A DNA stretch of 64,000 nucleotides from positions 248,001 through 312,000 of the forward strand of contig NZ_CP095488.1 of assembly GCF_023028345.1 (NCBI RefSeq), written 5' to 3'. Below are positions 1-7,000 of the stretch, in pieces. Position 1 is the first letter of the stretch; the number at the start of each line of letters is the position of its first letter. Origin of the DNA: Halorientalis marina. Its GTDB lineage: Archaea; Halobacteriota; Halobacteria; Halobacteriales; Haloarculaceae. The notes under the pieces were generated by a model that was not told the origin of the DNA, made no database searches, and worked only from the letters and a program-made list of their open reading frames with translations. A program made the translations under genes and the position numbers.

Positions 1-2
1 GG

Positions 3-479
3 GCAGTCCAAGAGGGGGAGGAGACGCAACTGCTGGAGGTCGGCGTGTCGGGAGCGACACCGATCACGGCGCTGTCGGATCGGGGTGCAACGATCACGGA
101 TGCGACGTACACCCCGCGCTCTGCCGAGATCGTCGCCGACCTACCCTCCGACGGGGACGTCAGGGACGTGGTCACGACCGTGAGCGACAGATTCGACGAG
201 ACCGAGATCCTCTCGAAGGAGACACAGGCACGGGAACCGGAAACGATGGAGGCGTTTCGGAACGACCTCGCGGAGGCACTGACGGACAAACAGCGAACGG
301 TACTCAGGACCGCACACCTCTCGGATTATTTCACCTCGCCGCGAGGGAGTACGTCCGAGGAGGTCGCGGAAGCGCTCGACATCGCCGGTCCCACGGTCCT
401 CTATCACCTTCGGAACGCACAGCGGAAGTTACTCGACGCCTTCTTCGACGAGGGTTCGGCATCGGATATCGGTGACTGA
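3..479 (+). CDS. Bat-like HTH_10 transcriptional regulator, C-terminal part (5' end outside window)
   Basis: The reading frame is open to the left edge, so the N-terminus is missing; an internal GTG at 45 is not the true start. The visible 159 residues end in a bacterio-opsin-activator type HTH: LTDKQRTVLRTAHLSDYF, then an SPRGST turn, then a recognition helix followed by VLYHLRNAQRKLLDAFF. The preceding stretch resembles the poorly conserved linker between GAF/PAS sensor domains and HTH_10 in this family. Such proteins are cytoplasmic haloarchaeal regulators with upstream sensor domains. The ligand cannot be judged because the sensory part is cut off. Confidence 0.85.
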   Translation, partial: AVQEGEETQLLEVGVSGATPITALSDRGATITDATYTPRSAEIVADLPSDGDVRDVVTTVSDRFDETEILSKETQAREPETMEAFRNDLAEALTDKQRTVLRTAHLSDYFTSPRGSTSEEVAEALDIAGPTVLYHLRNAQRKLLDAFFDEGSASDIGD

Positions 480-752
480 CATCGGGCAGCGGCCACGCAG
501 GCCTGTCGGATCAACAGCGGGCCGTTTGACACTCGCCGACGGAACACTACGCTCCCGCGACGACGGGAGAGAATCGCCCGGGACAGAGGGGAGTGGGGCC
601 GACCGTGCCGGGACACAGCCAGAGCCGTTGGCTTTCGCCTCGCTACCGTTGCAATCACGCGTATTTGCCCGCTGGTTAAGATAACTAGAGGCGGGCGAAC
701 CAGGGGTTCCAGATTAGTAGCACCGCGTTACTCGGGGGACCGCTCGAAAGAC

Positions 753-1139
753 ATGGATACGACGATGCCCGAAACTGTCCCCCAAACCCGCGGACGGACC
801 GACGCAGAACTTTCACAGAGCGGCCCCGACGCCGCGGCCGGATCGAACGATTCGGCCGATTCAGACGAATTGCTCTCCCTGCTGAGTGACGACAGCGCAC
901 GGGAGATTTTGACGACGATCAGCGAGGACCCCCTCCCGGCGCGGGAGATCGCCGACCAACTCGATCTCTCCCGGCCCACCGTCTACCGCCGTCTCAACCG
1001 ACTGGAAGCGATCGGTGTCGTCGAGACGTCGCTTTCGTTCGACGCCGACGGCCACCACCGCCAGCAGTTCACCGCCACGCTGGACCGGGTCGTCGTCTCG
1101 ATCGACGCCGACAGGATTACGGTCGATTCGGCCGCATGA
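753..1139 (+). CDS. winged helix-turn-helix (ArsR-like) regulator
   Basis: This is a 128-residue protein. Residues 1-38 are acidic and low in complexity. Residues 39-90 form a winged HTH: LLSLLSDDSAREIL, then PAREIADQLDLSRPTVYRRL as the recognition helix, then a wing at VVETSLSFDADGHHRQQF. The C-terminal 25 residues form a short beta-rich tail. Haloarchaea encode many such stand-alone ArsR-like proteins with no metal-binding cysteines, and none is seen here either. The start is at MDTT, with an alternative ATG four codons later. The gene stands alone, about 270 bp after the Bat-like gene and 330 bp before the ZIP transporter. The target is unknown. Confidence 0.8.
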   Translation: MDTTMPETVPQTRGRTDAELSQSGPDAAAGSNDSADSDELLSLLSDDSAREILTTISEDPLPAREIADQLDLSRPTVYRRLNRLEAIGVVETSLSFDADGHHRQQFTATLDRVVVSIDADRITVDSAA

Positions 1140-1150
1140 CACAGGTCCAG

Positions 1151-1179
1151 CCGTCGGACCTACCCCTCCAATCCGACGG
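1151..1179 (+). repeat. hairpin after the wHTH gene, possible transcript end
   Basis: CCGTCGGA (1151-1158) and TCCGACGG (1172-1179) are perfect 8-bp inverted arms around a C-rich loop, 12 bp after the stop at 1139. No T-tract follows, so a terminator role is only a guess. The rest of the 1140-1465 gap shows no gene. Confidence 0.3.
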
Positions 1180-1465
1180 GACTGGTCGCGACCGGTGTGA
1201 AGCCGCCGACTGCGGCGCTCCGGGCTGGAACGTCCGGGACGACAGGCCGTGTGTCGACCCTGGGGCGGAGACAACCGGACCAAACCGCTGTGTGACGGGC
1301 CCGAAGGCCGGGGTTTCGTCAGATACTCACACGAACCGGACAGTGGCTGCTTCGCACGTGGGATCCGTTGAATGCGGGACGCGCGGTTCTCGGCGACGCG
1401 TCTCCCTTCGGCTTGCGACGGCTGCCCGGTCAAGAGCCTTGAGGCTCCGGTCGTCATGAACAGAC

Positions 1466-2182
1466 ATGGTACTCGCGCAGGCGCTGTCGTATACGGCGCT
1501 CGCGGTCGTGGCCGCCCTCGTCGGCGGTGTGATCGCAGTCTACCGACCGCCGAGCCCGCAGATGGAAAGCAACGTCCAGCACTTCGCGGCAGGGGTCGTC
1601 ATCGCTGCCGTCGCCGCAGAGTTGCTGCCTGACATTCACGGCCGAGCACCACAGATCGTCGTCCTCGGGTTCGCCATCGGGGTCGCGACGATGCTGGGGA
1701 TCCACCGTCTGAGCAAGACGATCGAGAAGCGCGGTATCGGCGGGCAGTTCGCCGGTGCGGCCGGGTTGCTCATCACCGTCGGGATCGACATGGTCATCGA
1801 CGGGGTGTTGATCGGCGTCACCTTCCTCGACAATCCCGATACCGGCATCATCATCGCCGTGGCACTTGCCATCGAGGTACTCTTTCTCGGTGTCGCCGGG
1901 GTCGTCGCATTGCCACGAGACCTGAGCATGATTCGGAAACTCGCCGTCCCGACGGCGTTCGGCGTCCTGCTAACGACGGGCGTGATCGCTGGCGTACTCG
2001 CACTGGACGGCGTGACCGGCGCTCCGATCGCGATCATCCTCGCGTTCGGTTCCGCCGCCCTGTTGTACCTCGTCACCGAGGAACTGCTCGTGAAAGCAGC
2101 GGAAGTCCCCGAGACGCCGGTGTCGACGACGCTGTTTTTCGTTGGCTTTCTGGCCATCTTCCTGCTCGATACGCTCCACTGA
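1466..2182 (+). CDS. ZIP-family metal transporter
   Basis: This is a 238-residue polytopic membrane protein with about eight hydrophobic helices. Two ZIP-type signatures are visible: HFAAGVVIAAVAAELLPD near residues 40-56, and the helix GIDMVIDGVLIG near residues 109-120, which holds the Asp residues expected in the metal path. A third acidic helix, TEELLVKA, lies near residue 205. ZIP proteins carry divalent cations such as Zn(II) or Mn(II) into the cytoplasm. The length is short but normal for archaeal ZIPs. The gene is monocistronic with no metal regulator directly beside it, although the wHTH gene at 753-1139 is the nearest candidate. Substrate specificity cannot be read from the sequence. 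Confidence 0.8.
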   Translation: MVLAQALSYTALAVVAALVGGVIAVYRPPSPQMESNVQHFAAGVVIAAVAAELLPDIHGRAPQIVVLGFAIGVATMLGIHRLSKTIEKRGIGGQFAGAAGLLITVGIDMVIDGVLIGVTFLDNPDTGIIIAVALAIEVLFLGVAGVVALPRDLSMIRKLAVPTAFGVLLTTGVIAGVLALDGVTGAPIAIILAFGSAALLYLVTEELLVKAAEVPETPVSTTLFFVGFLAIFLLDTLH

Positions 2183-2387
2183 GGACGGCACACGAAGGAG
2201 CGACGCAGTCTCTCCGGATTCGGTCCCGGTGGGACCCGCGGTGCGATAAGTGCTCGGTGATTGAGCGGTCCAGCGGATGCCGAACGATCGCCAGATATCA
2301 ACACCGCAGTCGTAGTACAGCCAATCCATCCAGACGGCTCTGGTGAATCGCTGGACAGCGGCGGCTTTGACCGTTTGAACTGGGAGT

Positions 2388-2508
2388 ATGAACCGGGAAA
2401 CCGCCAATGCTCTATTCGGCGCTCGGAGACGAGTTCGGAGACGACGTCGACTGGGAGTACGACGAACAGTGTGGCTGTGGCGGTCACGTTGTCCGGGTCC
2501 ACGTGTAG
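2388..2508 (+). pseudogene. small CGCGG-motif protein, probably frameshifted
   Basis: ATG at 2388 reads MNRETANAL in one frame. The adjacent frame continues plausibly with YSALGDEFGDDVDWEYDEQ and then CGCGGHVVRVHV, stopping at 2508. A one-base indel near 2412 would join them into a protein of about 40 residues with a CxC motif. If the start is instead ATG 2407, an intact 33-residue protein results. The remaining 2183-2589 interval shows no other gene. Confidence 0.3.
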
Positions 2509-2589
2509 CGGTGAGGGCGATCGATCGCCCTTAGCTCGTCCACCAGCGACAACTCCACGCTTTTCAGCCCGGGGACTGCAATTTCCGGT

Positions 2590-2988
2590 ATGGACCCAGA
2601 GTCGTTTTTTCACGTCGCGATCAAGACCGACGACCTCGATGCGAGCGAGGGGTTTTATCAGGACCACTTCGATGCGTCCGTCGTCGAACGAGGAAGCGCG
2701 GACGGTAGCGGCAGCGCGACCGACGTCAATCACGTCACGCTCGATATCGGGGACAAGCTCCTCTATCTGTTCGACGAGGCGCCGTACGAGGCTGCTGGAC
2801 TGGTCGAGTCCGTCCCGACCGGCTTCCTCCACTTTGGATACGTCGTCCCGGACGTCGACGCCGCGGTAACCGATCTCGATGCGGCGAACGTGCCGGTTTT
2901 CATGCCCCCGACCACGTTCGGCGACCTCCGGATCGCGTTCCTCACTGATCCCAACGGTGCCCGCGTCGAACTTATCGAACACCTGTGA
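2590..2988 (+). CDS. VOC-superfamily (glyoxalase/lactoylglutathione lyase-like) protein
   Basis: This 132-residue protein has the paired beta-alpha-beta-beta-beta modules of the vicinal oxygen chelate fold. The first module begins FFHVAIKTDDLDASEGFYQ, and the second begins FLHFGYVVPDVDAAVTDL and ends in DPNGARVELIEHL. Candidate metal ligands are His8, His81 and Glu127, in the positions used by glyoxalase-type enzymes. The length matches single-domain VOC proteins, which act as dimers. The substrate is not identifiable; family members include glyoxalases, epimerases and resistance proteins. It is followed at once by the debris of a DsrE-like gene. Confidence 0.8.
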   Translation: MDPESFFHVAIKTDDLDASEGFYQDHFDASVVERGSADGSGSATDVNHVTLDIGDKLLYLFDEAPYEAAGLVESVPTGFLHFGYVVPDVDAAVTDLDAANVPVFMPPTTFGDLRIAFLTDPNGARVELIEHL

Positions 2989-3005
2989 GTCAGACGGATT
3001 GGTGA

Positions 3006-3179
3006 AGGGTCGCCCGTCGTGGGATCGAGGATCTCATCGCGGGTGTCTGTGACCACTGTGCCACGTTCAAGGGTGTCGCCGAGGCTGTGAAAGCCGAAGG
3101 CTTCGAGATCGTGGGTGAGGAACACTCGCCGGACGTGGCTGCACTCGTCGCCGACGGGTACGACCTACACACCGTCTGA
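3006..3179 (+). pseudogene. DsrE-like protein, C-terminal remnant
   Basis: The frame from just after a TGA at 3003 to the stop at 3177-3179 reads EDLIAGVCDHCATFKGVAEA and then an AVKAEGFEIVGEEH stretch ending in VADGYDLHTV. This pattern (I-x-G-V-C-D-x-C-A, later G-Y-x-x-x-x-V) resembles the C-terminal half of DsrE/YchN-like small sulfur-relay proteins. There is no ATG, GTG or TTG in frame before the conserved part and the N-terminal half is missing, so this looks like a 5'-truncated relic. Confidence 0.4.
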
Positions 3180-3496
3180 ACGCCGGGAGCGGTGCTTCCT
3201 CTTCGAGTGGGTCGCCCGTATTCGACTGAAACGATAGCACGGGGTCTACTTCCTCAAGGGTAGTTGTCTCCCAGTCCTCGTCGTGTTCGGCTCTGTACCG
3301 ACGCCGGTACTCCGCCCACTAATCCCTATAATGGTCGGACCACTTCCGACGTTCGTCCGACGGGCCACCGGTTGCGGCCGGTCGTTGGGATGTTGCTCGT
3401 CATTGGAGACGCCGCGTGGCCGGAGGCTGTCGACCAGTACGCGAGTCCATTCGTTCGGGTTCACGCCGACGCCGATCCGCTTCCGCTGGATCACTG
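3180..3496. other. intergenic stretch with decayed coding traces
   Basis: No intact gene is seen. On the minus strand, about 3185-3400, one frame reads a protein-like run (SDERRKWSDHYRD, TAG stop, WAEYRRRYRAEHDEDWET) with no start codon. This is consistent with the relic of a small charged protein. The 3650-3760 part further right is unusually AT-rich. Confidence 0.25.
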
Positions 3497-3646
3497 TCAG
3501 TCGTCCGTTGCACGTTGCCGGCTCGTATCACCGATCCCGGCGTTCGCCGAACAGTTCGGACAGGCGTATACCTCCCCATGCTCGTCGCCGAACACTCGCC
3601 GGAACCGCTCGGAAACGTGCTCGCCGCAGTTTTTACATTGGGACAT
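3497..3646 (-). CDS. small zinc-ribbon protein (two CxxC knuckles)
   Basis: This is a 49-residue protein beginning MSQCKNCGEHVSERFRRVFG, with a second knuckle CPNC at residues 29-32 followed by a polar tail ending RATDD. The four cysteines (4, 7, 29, 32) form a typical zinc-ribbon pair. Haloarchaea encode many proteins of 40-60 residues with this architecture and the start MxxCxxCG; most have no assigned role. The AT-rich sequence at 3650-3760, just upstream, is a likely promoter region. It is short enough to be missed by length cut-offs, but the Cys spacing and acidic composition support it. Confidence 0.7.
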   Translation of the reverse strand: MSQCKNCGEHVSERFRRVFGDEHGEVYACPNCSANAGIGDTSRQRATDD

Positions 3647-3833
3647 GTTCCCACGATTCTGTCTACGAATTATGGCTACTAATATATTTTCATATAGCCC
3701 AAACTCTGGTTTGCTAATAGAAAGAAATAATTTATTATATGCTCCGGTCTATAGTCTCACGGACGACTACAGTTGACGGCGAGTCTCGATAGATCCCAGA
3801 CGCGAAAAATCACACACCGCAACGCTCCACGGT

Positions 3834-4283
3834 TCAGGATGGCGCTGCTGCCGTATCGCCAGCCTCTGGATCGAACGGAAGGTTGATAACGAGTTCGTCG
3901 AACCAGACGACCGGTCGTTTCCGCTGGCCATCTTCTTCGAAGTAGATGATACCCAGTTGAGCGAGTCGGCTGAGTTCCTCGTGGACGTTCTTTACGTCTC
4001 GTTCAACGACCCGTGCCGTCTCGTTGATACTGGCCGGTTCGTCGCGACGGATAGCTTCGATGAGCTCGAGCGTCCGCGGCGTCAGCGTCTCAAGAAGGTC
4101 GTCGTAGCTGGTGAACGAGAGCGTCGGCGTCGAGTCCGCCGTGTCATCCGCAGCAAGGTCCTCGATGCTGGCAGTCACGTCATCGTGGAACTCCTCGGCC
4201 GATTTCACGGTCACGACGAGCGTCGATTCGGCCTGGAGCTGTTCGCGTTCCATCGGATGCAGCGGTGGTGTGGTATCAGTCAT
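3834..4283 (-). CDS. HTH antitoxin/regulator of a TumE-like TA pair
   Basis: This is a 149-residue protein, taken from ATG 4283 (MTDTTPPLHP). The frame is open further upstream, but that part is out-of-character and overlaps the toxin gene. Residues 85-140 form a winged HTH: LTPRTLELIEAIRRDEPASI, then NETARVVERDVKNVHEELSRLAQLGIIYFE, then a wing with VVWFDELVINL. This is the HVO_A0114-type DNA-binding protein that in haloarchaea often follows a DUF6516/TumE-family gene. It overlaps the toxin by 8 bp, so the two are translationally coupled. The role inferred is antitoxin and autorepressor acting on the palindromes at 4657-4690. Confidence 0.7.
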   Translation of the reverse strand: MTDTTPPLHPMEREQLQAESTLVVTVKSAEEFHDDVTASIEDLAADDTADSTPTLSFTSYDDLLETLTPRTLELIEAIRRDEPASINETARVVERDVKNVHEELSRLAQLGIIYFEEDGQRKRPVVWFDELVINLPFDPEAGDTAAAPS

Positions 4284-4635
4284 TGTGATCACCTTGTGAG
4301 TCGACCTCGAACTCGTCTTTCGGCACCTCGCTCCAGAACCGGTCCCAGAGTTCGACCATACCCGGGAATTCGGTCGTCTCTGGGTCGGGCTCCGGTGCGA
4401 CGTGTAATTCGTGCCCCTTCGTGTCCTCGTGGGAGTTATCGTATCGGCGAATCGTCCCGTCGTCGAGCGTCTGGGGAGGGTCCGGCTGCGTCGCGCCGTA
4501 GTGGAGCTTGTAGGCCCACCCTGACTGGTACGCGTCCTGGTTAGTCCGCATACAGAATACGCGGATGACCGTCCCGTCGGGGTACTTCTGGGCCTCACTC
4601 ACACCATTGAGGTCGTCGGCTGTCACCGACCCCAT
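4276..4635 (-). CDS. TumE/DUF6516-like toxin
   Basis: This is a 119-residue protein beginning MGSVTADDLNG. It has the compact profile of the DUF6516 (TumE-type) toxins: a short strand with KYPDGTVIRVFCMRTN, then WAYKLHYGATQ, a conserved RYDNSHEDTKGHELH segment with clustered His, Asp and Asn, and a C-terminal helix VELWDRFWSEVP. The toxin precedes its antitoxin and overlaps it by 8 bp, which is typical for this pair. In this family an RNA-directed toxic activity is generally presumed, but the sequence alone does not show the target. Nested palindromes directly upstream suggest autoregulation. Confidence 0.65.
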   Translation of the reverse strand: MGSVTADDLNGVSEAQKYPDGTVIRVFCMRTNQDAYQSGWAYKLHYGATQPDPPQTLDDGTIRRYDNSHEDTKGHELHVAPEPDPETTEFPGMVELWDRFWSEVPKDEFEVDSQGDHND

Positions 4636-4656
4636 CCTCGACTATTTGTACACAGG

Positions 4657-4690
4657 CCAATGCCATAATGGTATTGGTTTGGAAACCAAT
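4657..4690 (-). promoter_or_regulatory. nested palindromic operator of the TumE-like operon
   Basis: Two overlapping inverted repeats lie 22-55 bp before the toxin start. CCAATGCCAT-A-ATGGTATTGG spans 4657-4677 (9 of 10 pairs match) and ATTGGTTT-GG-AAACCAAT spans 4673-4690 (perfect). They are framed by CACAGG (4651) and CCTGTG (4694). They cover the expected TATA position, which fits autorepression by the HTH antitoxin. Confidence 0.5.
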
Positions 4691-4699
4691 TGTCCTGTG

Positions 4700-5040
4700 C
4701 AGCGGCAGCAACCGCTCTAGCATCAATCGGCGATTGATTACCTCCCACCCTGCTGCTCGTCAGCAACGAAGGCACGAGGTGGCTCGCCCGGTAATCGTGA
4801 TTGACTGCTAGCAAATCCGTTGCTTCGAACCGGCCACGATAGAAATTAACCCTTTCAGAGTCGCTGTACCACGAAAACGGTGACTTATAACCGTGCAAAA
4901 TCGAGATGGGCCCTGGCGAGGATCGTCCAGAGTTTTCACGGCTGTCAGCCAGCCGTTGATCGGCGGGAGATGGACTGAATCCTCCGGTCTGTGAGGCCAC
5001 TGTCTGAGATCCTAGCGGGTGGAGTCTGTGCGGCTTGAGG
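4700..5040. other. intergenic stretch without a recognisable gene
   Basis: Both strands were read; there is no coding frame with family resemblance. A TATA-like GACTTATAACC sits near 4881-4891 but has no gene behind it. Confidence 0.3.
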
Positions 5041-5042
5041 AA

Positions 5043-5074
5043 AACACTCTTTATTCGATAGGTGTAACACTCTT
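5043..5074 (+). promoter_or_regulatory. promoter/operator of the RHH-ParE TA operon
   Basis: AACACTCTT occurs twice, at 5043-5051 and 5066-5074, 23 bp apart, directly before ATG 5077. The second copy overlaps the small palindrome GTGT-A-ACAC (5063-5071). TTTATTC at 5050-5056 is a TATA candidate about 25 bp from the start. This is a plausible autoregulation site for the RHH antitoxin. Confidence 0.4.
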
Positions 5075-5076
5075 GT

Positions 5077-5349
5077 ATGTCGAATACAGATACAAATAGC
5101 GGCGATCCGGAGAAGACGAACGTCAACATCAGGCTGACCGAGACGTTTCTCGAGGACATCGACGCGACGTGGCAGGACGAGGGGTACAAAAGCCGGAGCG
5201 AGTTCATCCGGGAGGCGCTCCGAGACGCGGTTCGGCATCCGGACCTGACCCGCGAGAGCTGGAAGCAGATCGCCGCCGTCGAACACGCCCGTCGGACCGG
5301 CGAGAGCGAGACGTTCTCCCGCGAGGAGATCCTCGGCGACGATGAGTGA
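5077..5349 (+). CDS. ribbon-helix-helix antitoxin
   Basis: This is a 90-residue protein. Residues 13-53 form a CopG/ParD-type RHH: the strand EKTNVNIRLTETFLEDIDA, then helix and turn with YKSRSEFIREALRDAVR. The C-terminal part (residues 60-90, acidic, ending FSREEILGDDE) is the usual toxin-wrapping tail. It overlaps the toxin gene by 8 bp (5342-5349). As in other type II modules, it should neutralise the ParE-like toxin and repress its own promoter. The start codon follows a strong promoter-like stretch immediately upstream. Confidence 0.85.
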   Translation: MSNTDTNSGDPEKTNVNIRLTETFLEDIDATWQDEGYKSRSEFIREALRDAVRHPDLTRESWKQIAAVEHARRTGESETFSREEILGDDE

Positions 5350-5626
5350 CGAGGAGTGGACCTGGCAGTTTCGCAAGCCCGCCAAGCAAACCTACGACGA
5401 TCTCGACGACCACGCGCAGGACCGAATCACCGACAAACTCGATGAAATCGTGAACGATCAGTGGCGGGCCCCGGACGACTATCTGGAACCACTGACTGGC
5501 GCACCACACTCGAAACTCCGTATCGGCCAGTTCCGACTCGCTGCCGACTGCAATCACGCCGAACAGGTACTGGATATCTACAGTATCGAGCATCGCAGTG
5601 GCGCGTACAAGGCCGACGACGACTGA
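5342..5626 (+). CDS. RelE/ParE-family toxin
   Basis: This is a 94-residue protein with the RelE/ParE fold pattern: TWQFRKPAKQTYDDLDDHAQDRITDKLDEIV (two helices), then YLEPLTGAPHSKLRIGQFRLAADCNHAEQVLDIYSIEHR, with the GxFRL strand and a basic HRSGAY tail. The length is typical. Family toxins either cleave ribosome-bound mRNA or poison gyrase; the sequence does not decide which. It is translated from an ATG overlapping the RHH antitoxin. The 3' end abuts the truncated DUF5615 toxin gene on the other strand. Confidence 0.8.
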   Translation: MSDEEWTWQFRKPAKQTYDDLDDHAQDRITDKLDEIVNDQWRAPDDYLEPLTGAPHSKLRIGQFRLAADCNHAEQVLDIYSIEHRSGAYKADDD

Positions 5627-5649
5627 CGCGCGACGACATCAATTGGTGG

Positions 5650-5804
5650 TTAATTGTCATTTTTTGCTTTGCAAAGGCCGCGATTTCCGTATCCGTCGCG
5701 TCGTGCTGGAGAGCGTCTTCGACGGTAGACACTGTGAAACCGTCGATGGATTCGAGCGCCGCGATGTACTTCGCGGGGACGTTCTGGTCGCAGAGAATCC
5801 GCAT
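5650..5804 (-). pseudogene. DUF5615 (PIN-like) toxin, 3'-truncated
   Basis: The N-terminus MRILCDQNVPAKYIAALES and the segment up to IAAFA (about residue 45) match the DUF5615 PIN-like toxin family, including the early acidic residue in LCDQNVP. After that the family would continue with a hydrophobic strand and acidic residues (typically a TNDxDF motif). Here the frame instead runs into unrelated sequence antisense to the ParE-like gene. More than half of the domain is missing. It starts one base after the DUF433 stop, so the original operon order is preserved. Confidence 0.65.
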
Positions 5805-6080
5805 CTATTCCGGCGCGCGACTCTGGGCGGCGACCGACTGCTGTCGGGCCTCCTTCTGTGCCCGGAGCGTCTCCATCAGTTCCGGGTGTTCGTCGTAGTA
5901 GTCGGTCGCTGCCCTGACCTGCGCGATGTCGAGGTCCAGTTGGTCGGCGACCTCGTCGAACTCCCACTCGCGCTCGCGAACCAGCTCGCCGATCTGGAGG
6001 ACACCGACGCGCGTTCCCTCGAGGCGGGGCTCTCCGTGGAGCACGTCGGGCGTCTTCACGACCTGGACCGTCGAACTCAT
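5805..6080 (-). CDS. DUF433 antitoxin
   Basis: This 91-residue protein has the DUF433 pattern: VVKTPDVLHGEPRLEGTRV, VLQIGELVREREW, then a helix-turn-helix-like VADQLDLDIAQVRAATDYYDEHPELM. DUF433 proteins are antitoxins that pair with DUF5615 toxins, and the adjacent downstream gene is the N-terminus of such a toxin. The antitoxin itself looks complete, so it survives without an intact partner. Upstream (about 6105-6113, read on the minus strand) is AACACTCTT, the same 9-mer as in the RHH-ParE promoter. Confidence 0.75.
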   Translation of the reverse strand: MSSTVQVVKTPDVLHGEPRLEGTRVGVLQIGELVREREWEFDEVADQLDLDIAQVRAATDYYDEHPELMETLRAQKEARQQSVAAQSRAPE

Positions 6081-6912
6081 ACTGTCAAATCGTACCGTTC
6101 CCGGCGCAAAGAGTGTTCGGTCTGACTGAGTAACACACCAGCCGTGCCCGATGATGAACTGCCGGATAGCCCACTCGAGGAAACCGTAACGGTAGACACT
6201 CTCATCATCGGTATCGACTGTTCAAGACGGTCACCAGCGAGGATGGCTGTCTCCACATAGTCCACGCTGCCGATGCGTGTCATTCAAAGACCGGTCTTCG
6301 ATCCGGAATCGTAACTCGTGAGCGAAGCAAACCAACGACTATGAACGAACGAGGGGACCCAGCGTGTGGACGCCCACACGGGAGAGACGGACCGGATAAC
6401 AGGCCGAGCGTGGCGCTCGGATGGCAGTTCGAATCACGGCGTGACCCCGCGGGCGCTGGAAACGAGGCCGACTGCCCCGTTCAAAATCATATAACCGCAA
6501 GACAGTGGCCGATTTTGAAACTTCGTCTGTTCCCGTTGGCCAGGAGTCGTACCGACGCAACTGGTCTTTCATACGACCGCGACCCCGTGTCTGGGGGGGC
6601 GCTGGCACTCACGACTGTTACCGGGGTTCCTAGTTCGACCACGGTTCGCGATCTGATACATTCCTTGCGGGTTCTGCCCCGGATTTTGAACGGCCGGAAT
6701 CGTCGTCTCGACTGGATGCGTGACGATGTGGGGCCGCTATTCCGATCCTGATCGCGATCTCGTGCCGGTGTCGCTCTGTACTGCTGTGTCCAGAACGGGC
6801 ACAGGGGGGCGAAAGCGACAGTGCCTCTAATGGAATCTTCAGCTATTCTCGCCCCAGGCGTACCATTTGTTGACTCTCGTGTCAACTGTGTCGTACTCAC
6901 GTCAGAAATCGA
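6081..6912. other. long intergenic region without a supported gene
   Basis: About 0.8 kb was read in six frames. Open frames exist but their composition (Arg/Ser-rich, no hydrophobic rhythm) matches shadows. A faint trace at 6150-6300 on the plus strand (DTLIIGID ... LHIVHAADA in two frames) vaguely recalls a universal-stress protein, but it is too degraded to call. Confidence 0.3.
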
Positions 6913-6941
6913 CTGCTGCATATAGAGGATGTATGCAACAG
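6913..6941. repeat. CTGCTGCATA palindrome (member of a dispersed family)
   Basis: CTGCTGCATA (6913-6922) and TATGCAACAG (6932-6941) form inverted arms matching at 9 of 10 positions, with a 9-bp spacer. Related CTGCTGMATA palindromes occur near 28001, 30918-31001 and 31556, all intergenic. Confidence 0.45.
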
Positions 6942-7000
6942 GGCAGTTCGATCATATGCTGTATAGAAATCAAAAAACTCGAAAAATAACGTCGGCAGCG

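Noticed and set aside
861..1457. Long minus-strand frame across the wHTH gene
   Set aside because: Arg/Pro-rich composition and antisense to a clear HTH gene; it is a shadow produced by the high GC content.
1636..2982. 448-codon minus-strand frame over the ZIP and VOC genes
   Set aside because: Antisense to two recognisable proteins, with no domain pattern of its own.
4623..5207. 194-codon minus-strand frame before the RHH gene
   Set aside because: Ser/Arg-rich with no family resemblance; it overlaps the operators of two TA modules.
6150..6300. Possible universal-stress-protein relic
   Set aside because: Two short protein-like phrases in different frames only; too little to assign.
6487..6921. 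144-codon minus-strand frame
   Set aside because: No conserved pattern and low hydrophobic content; it ends inside a repeat.
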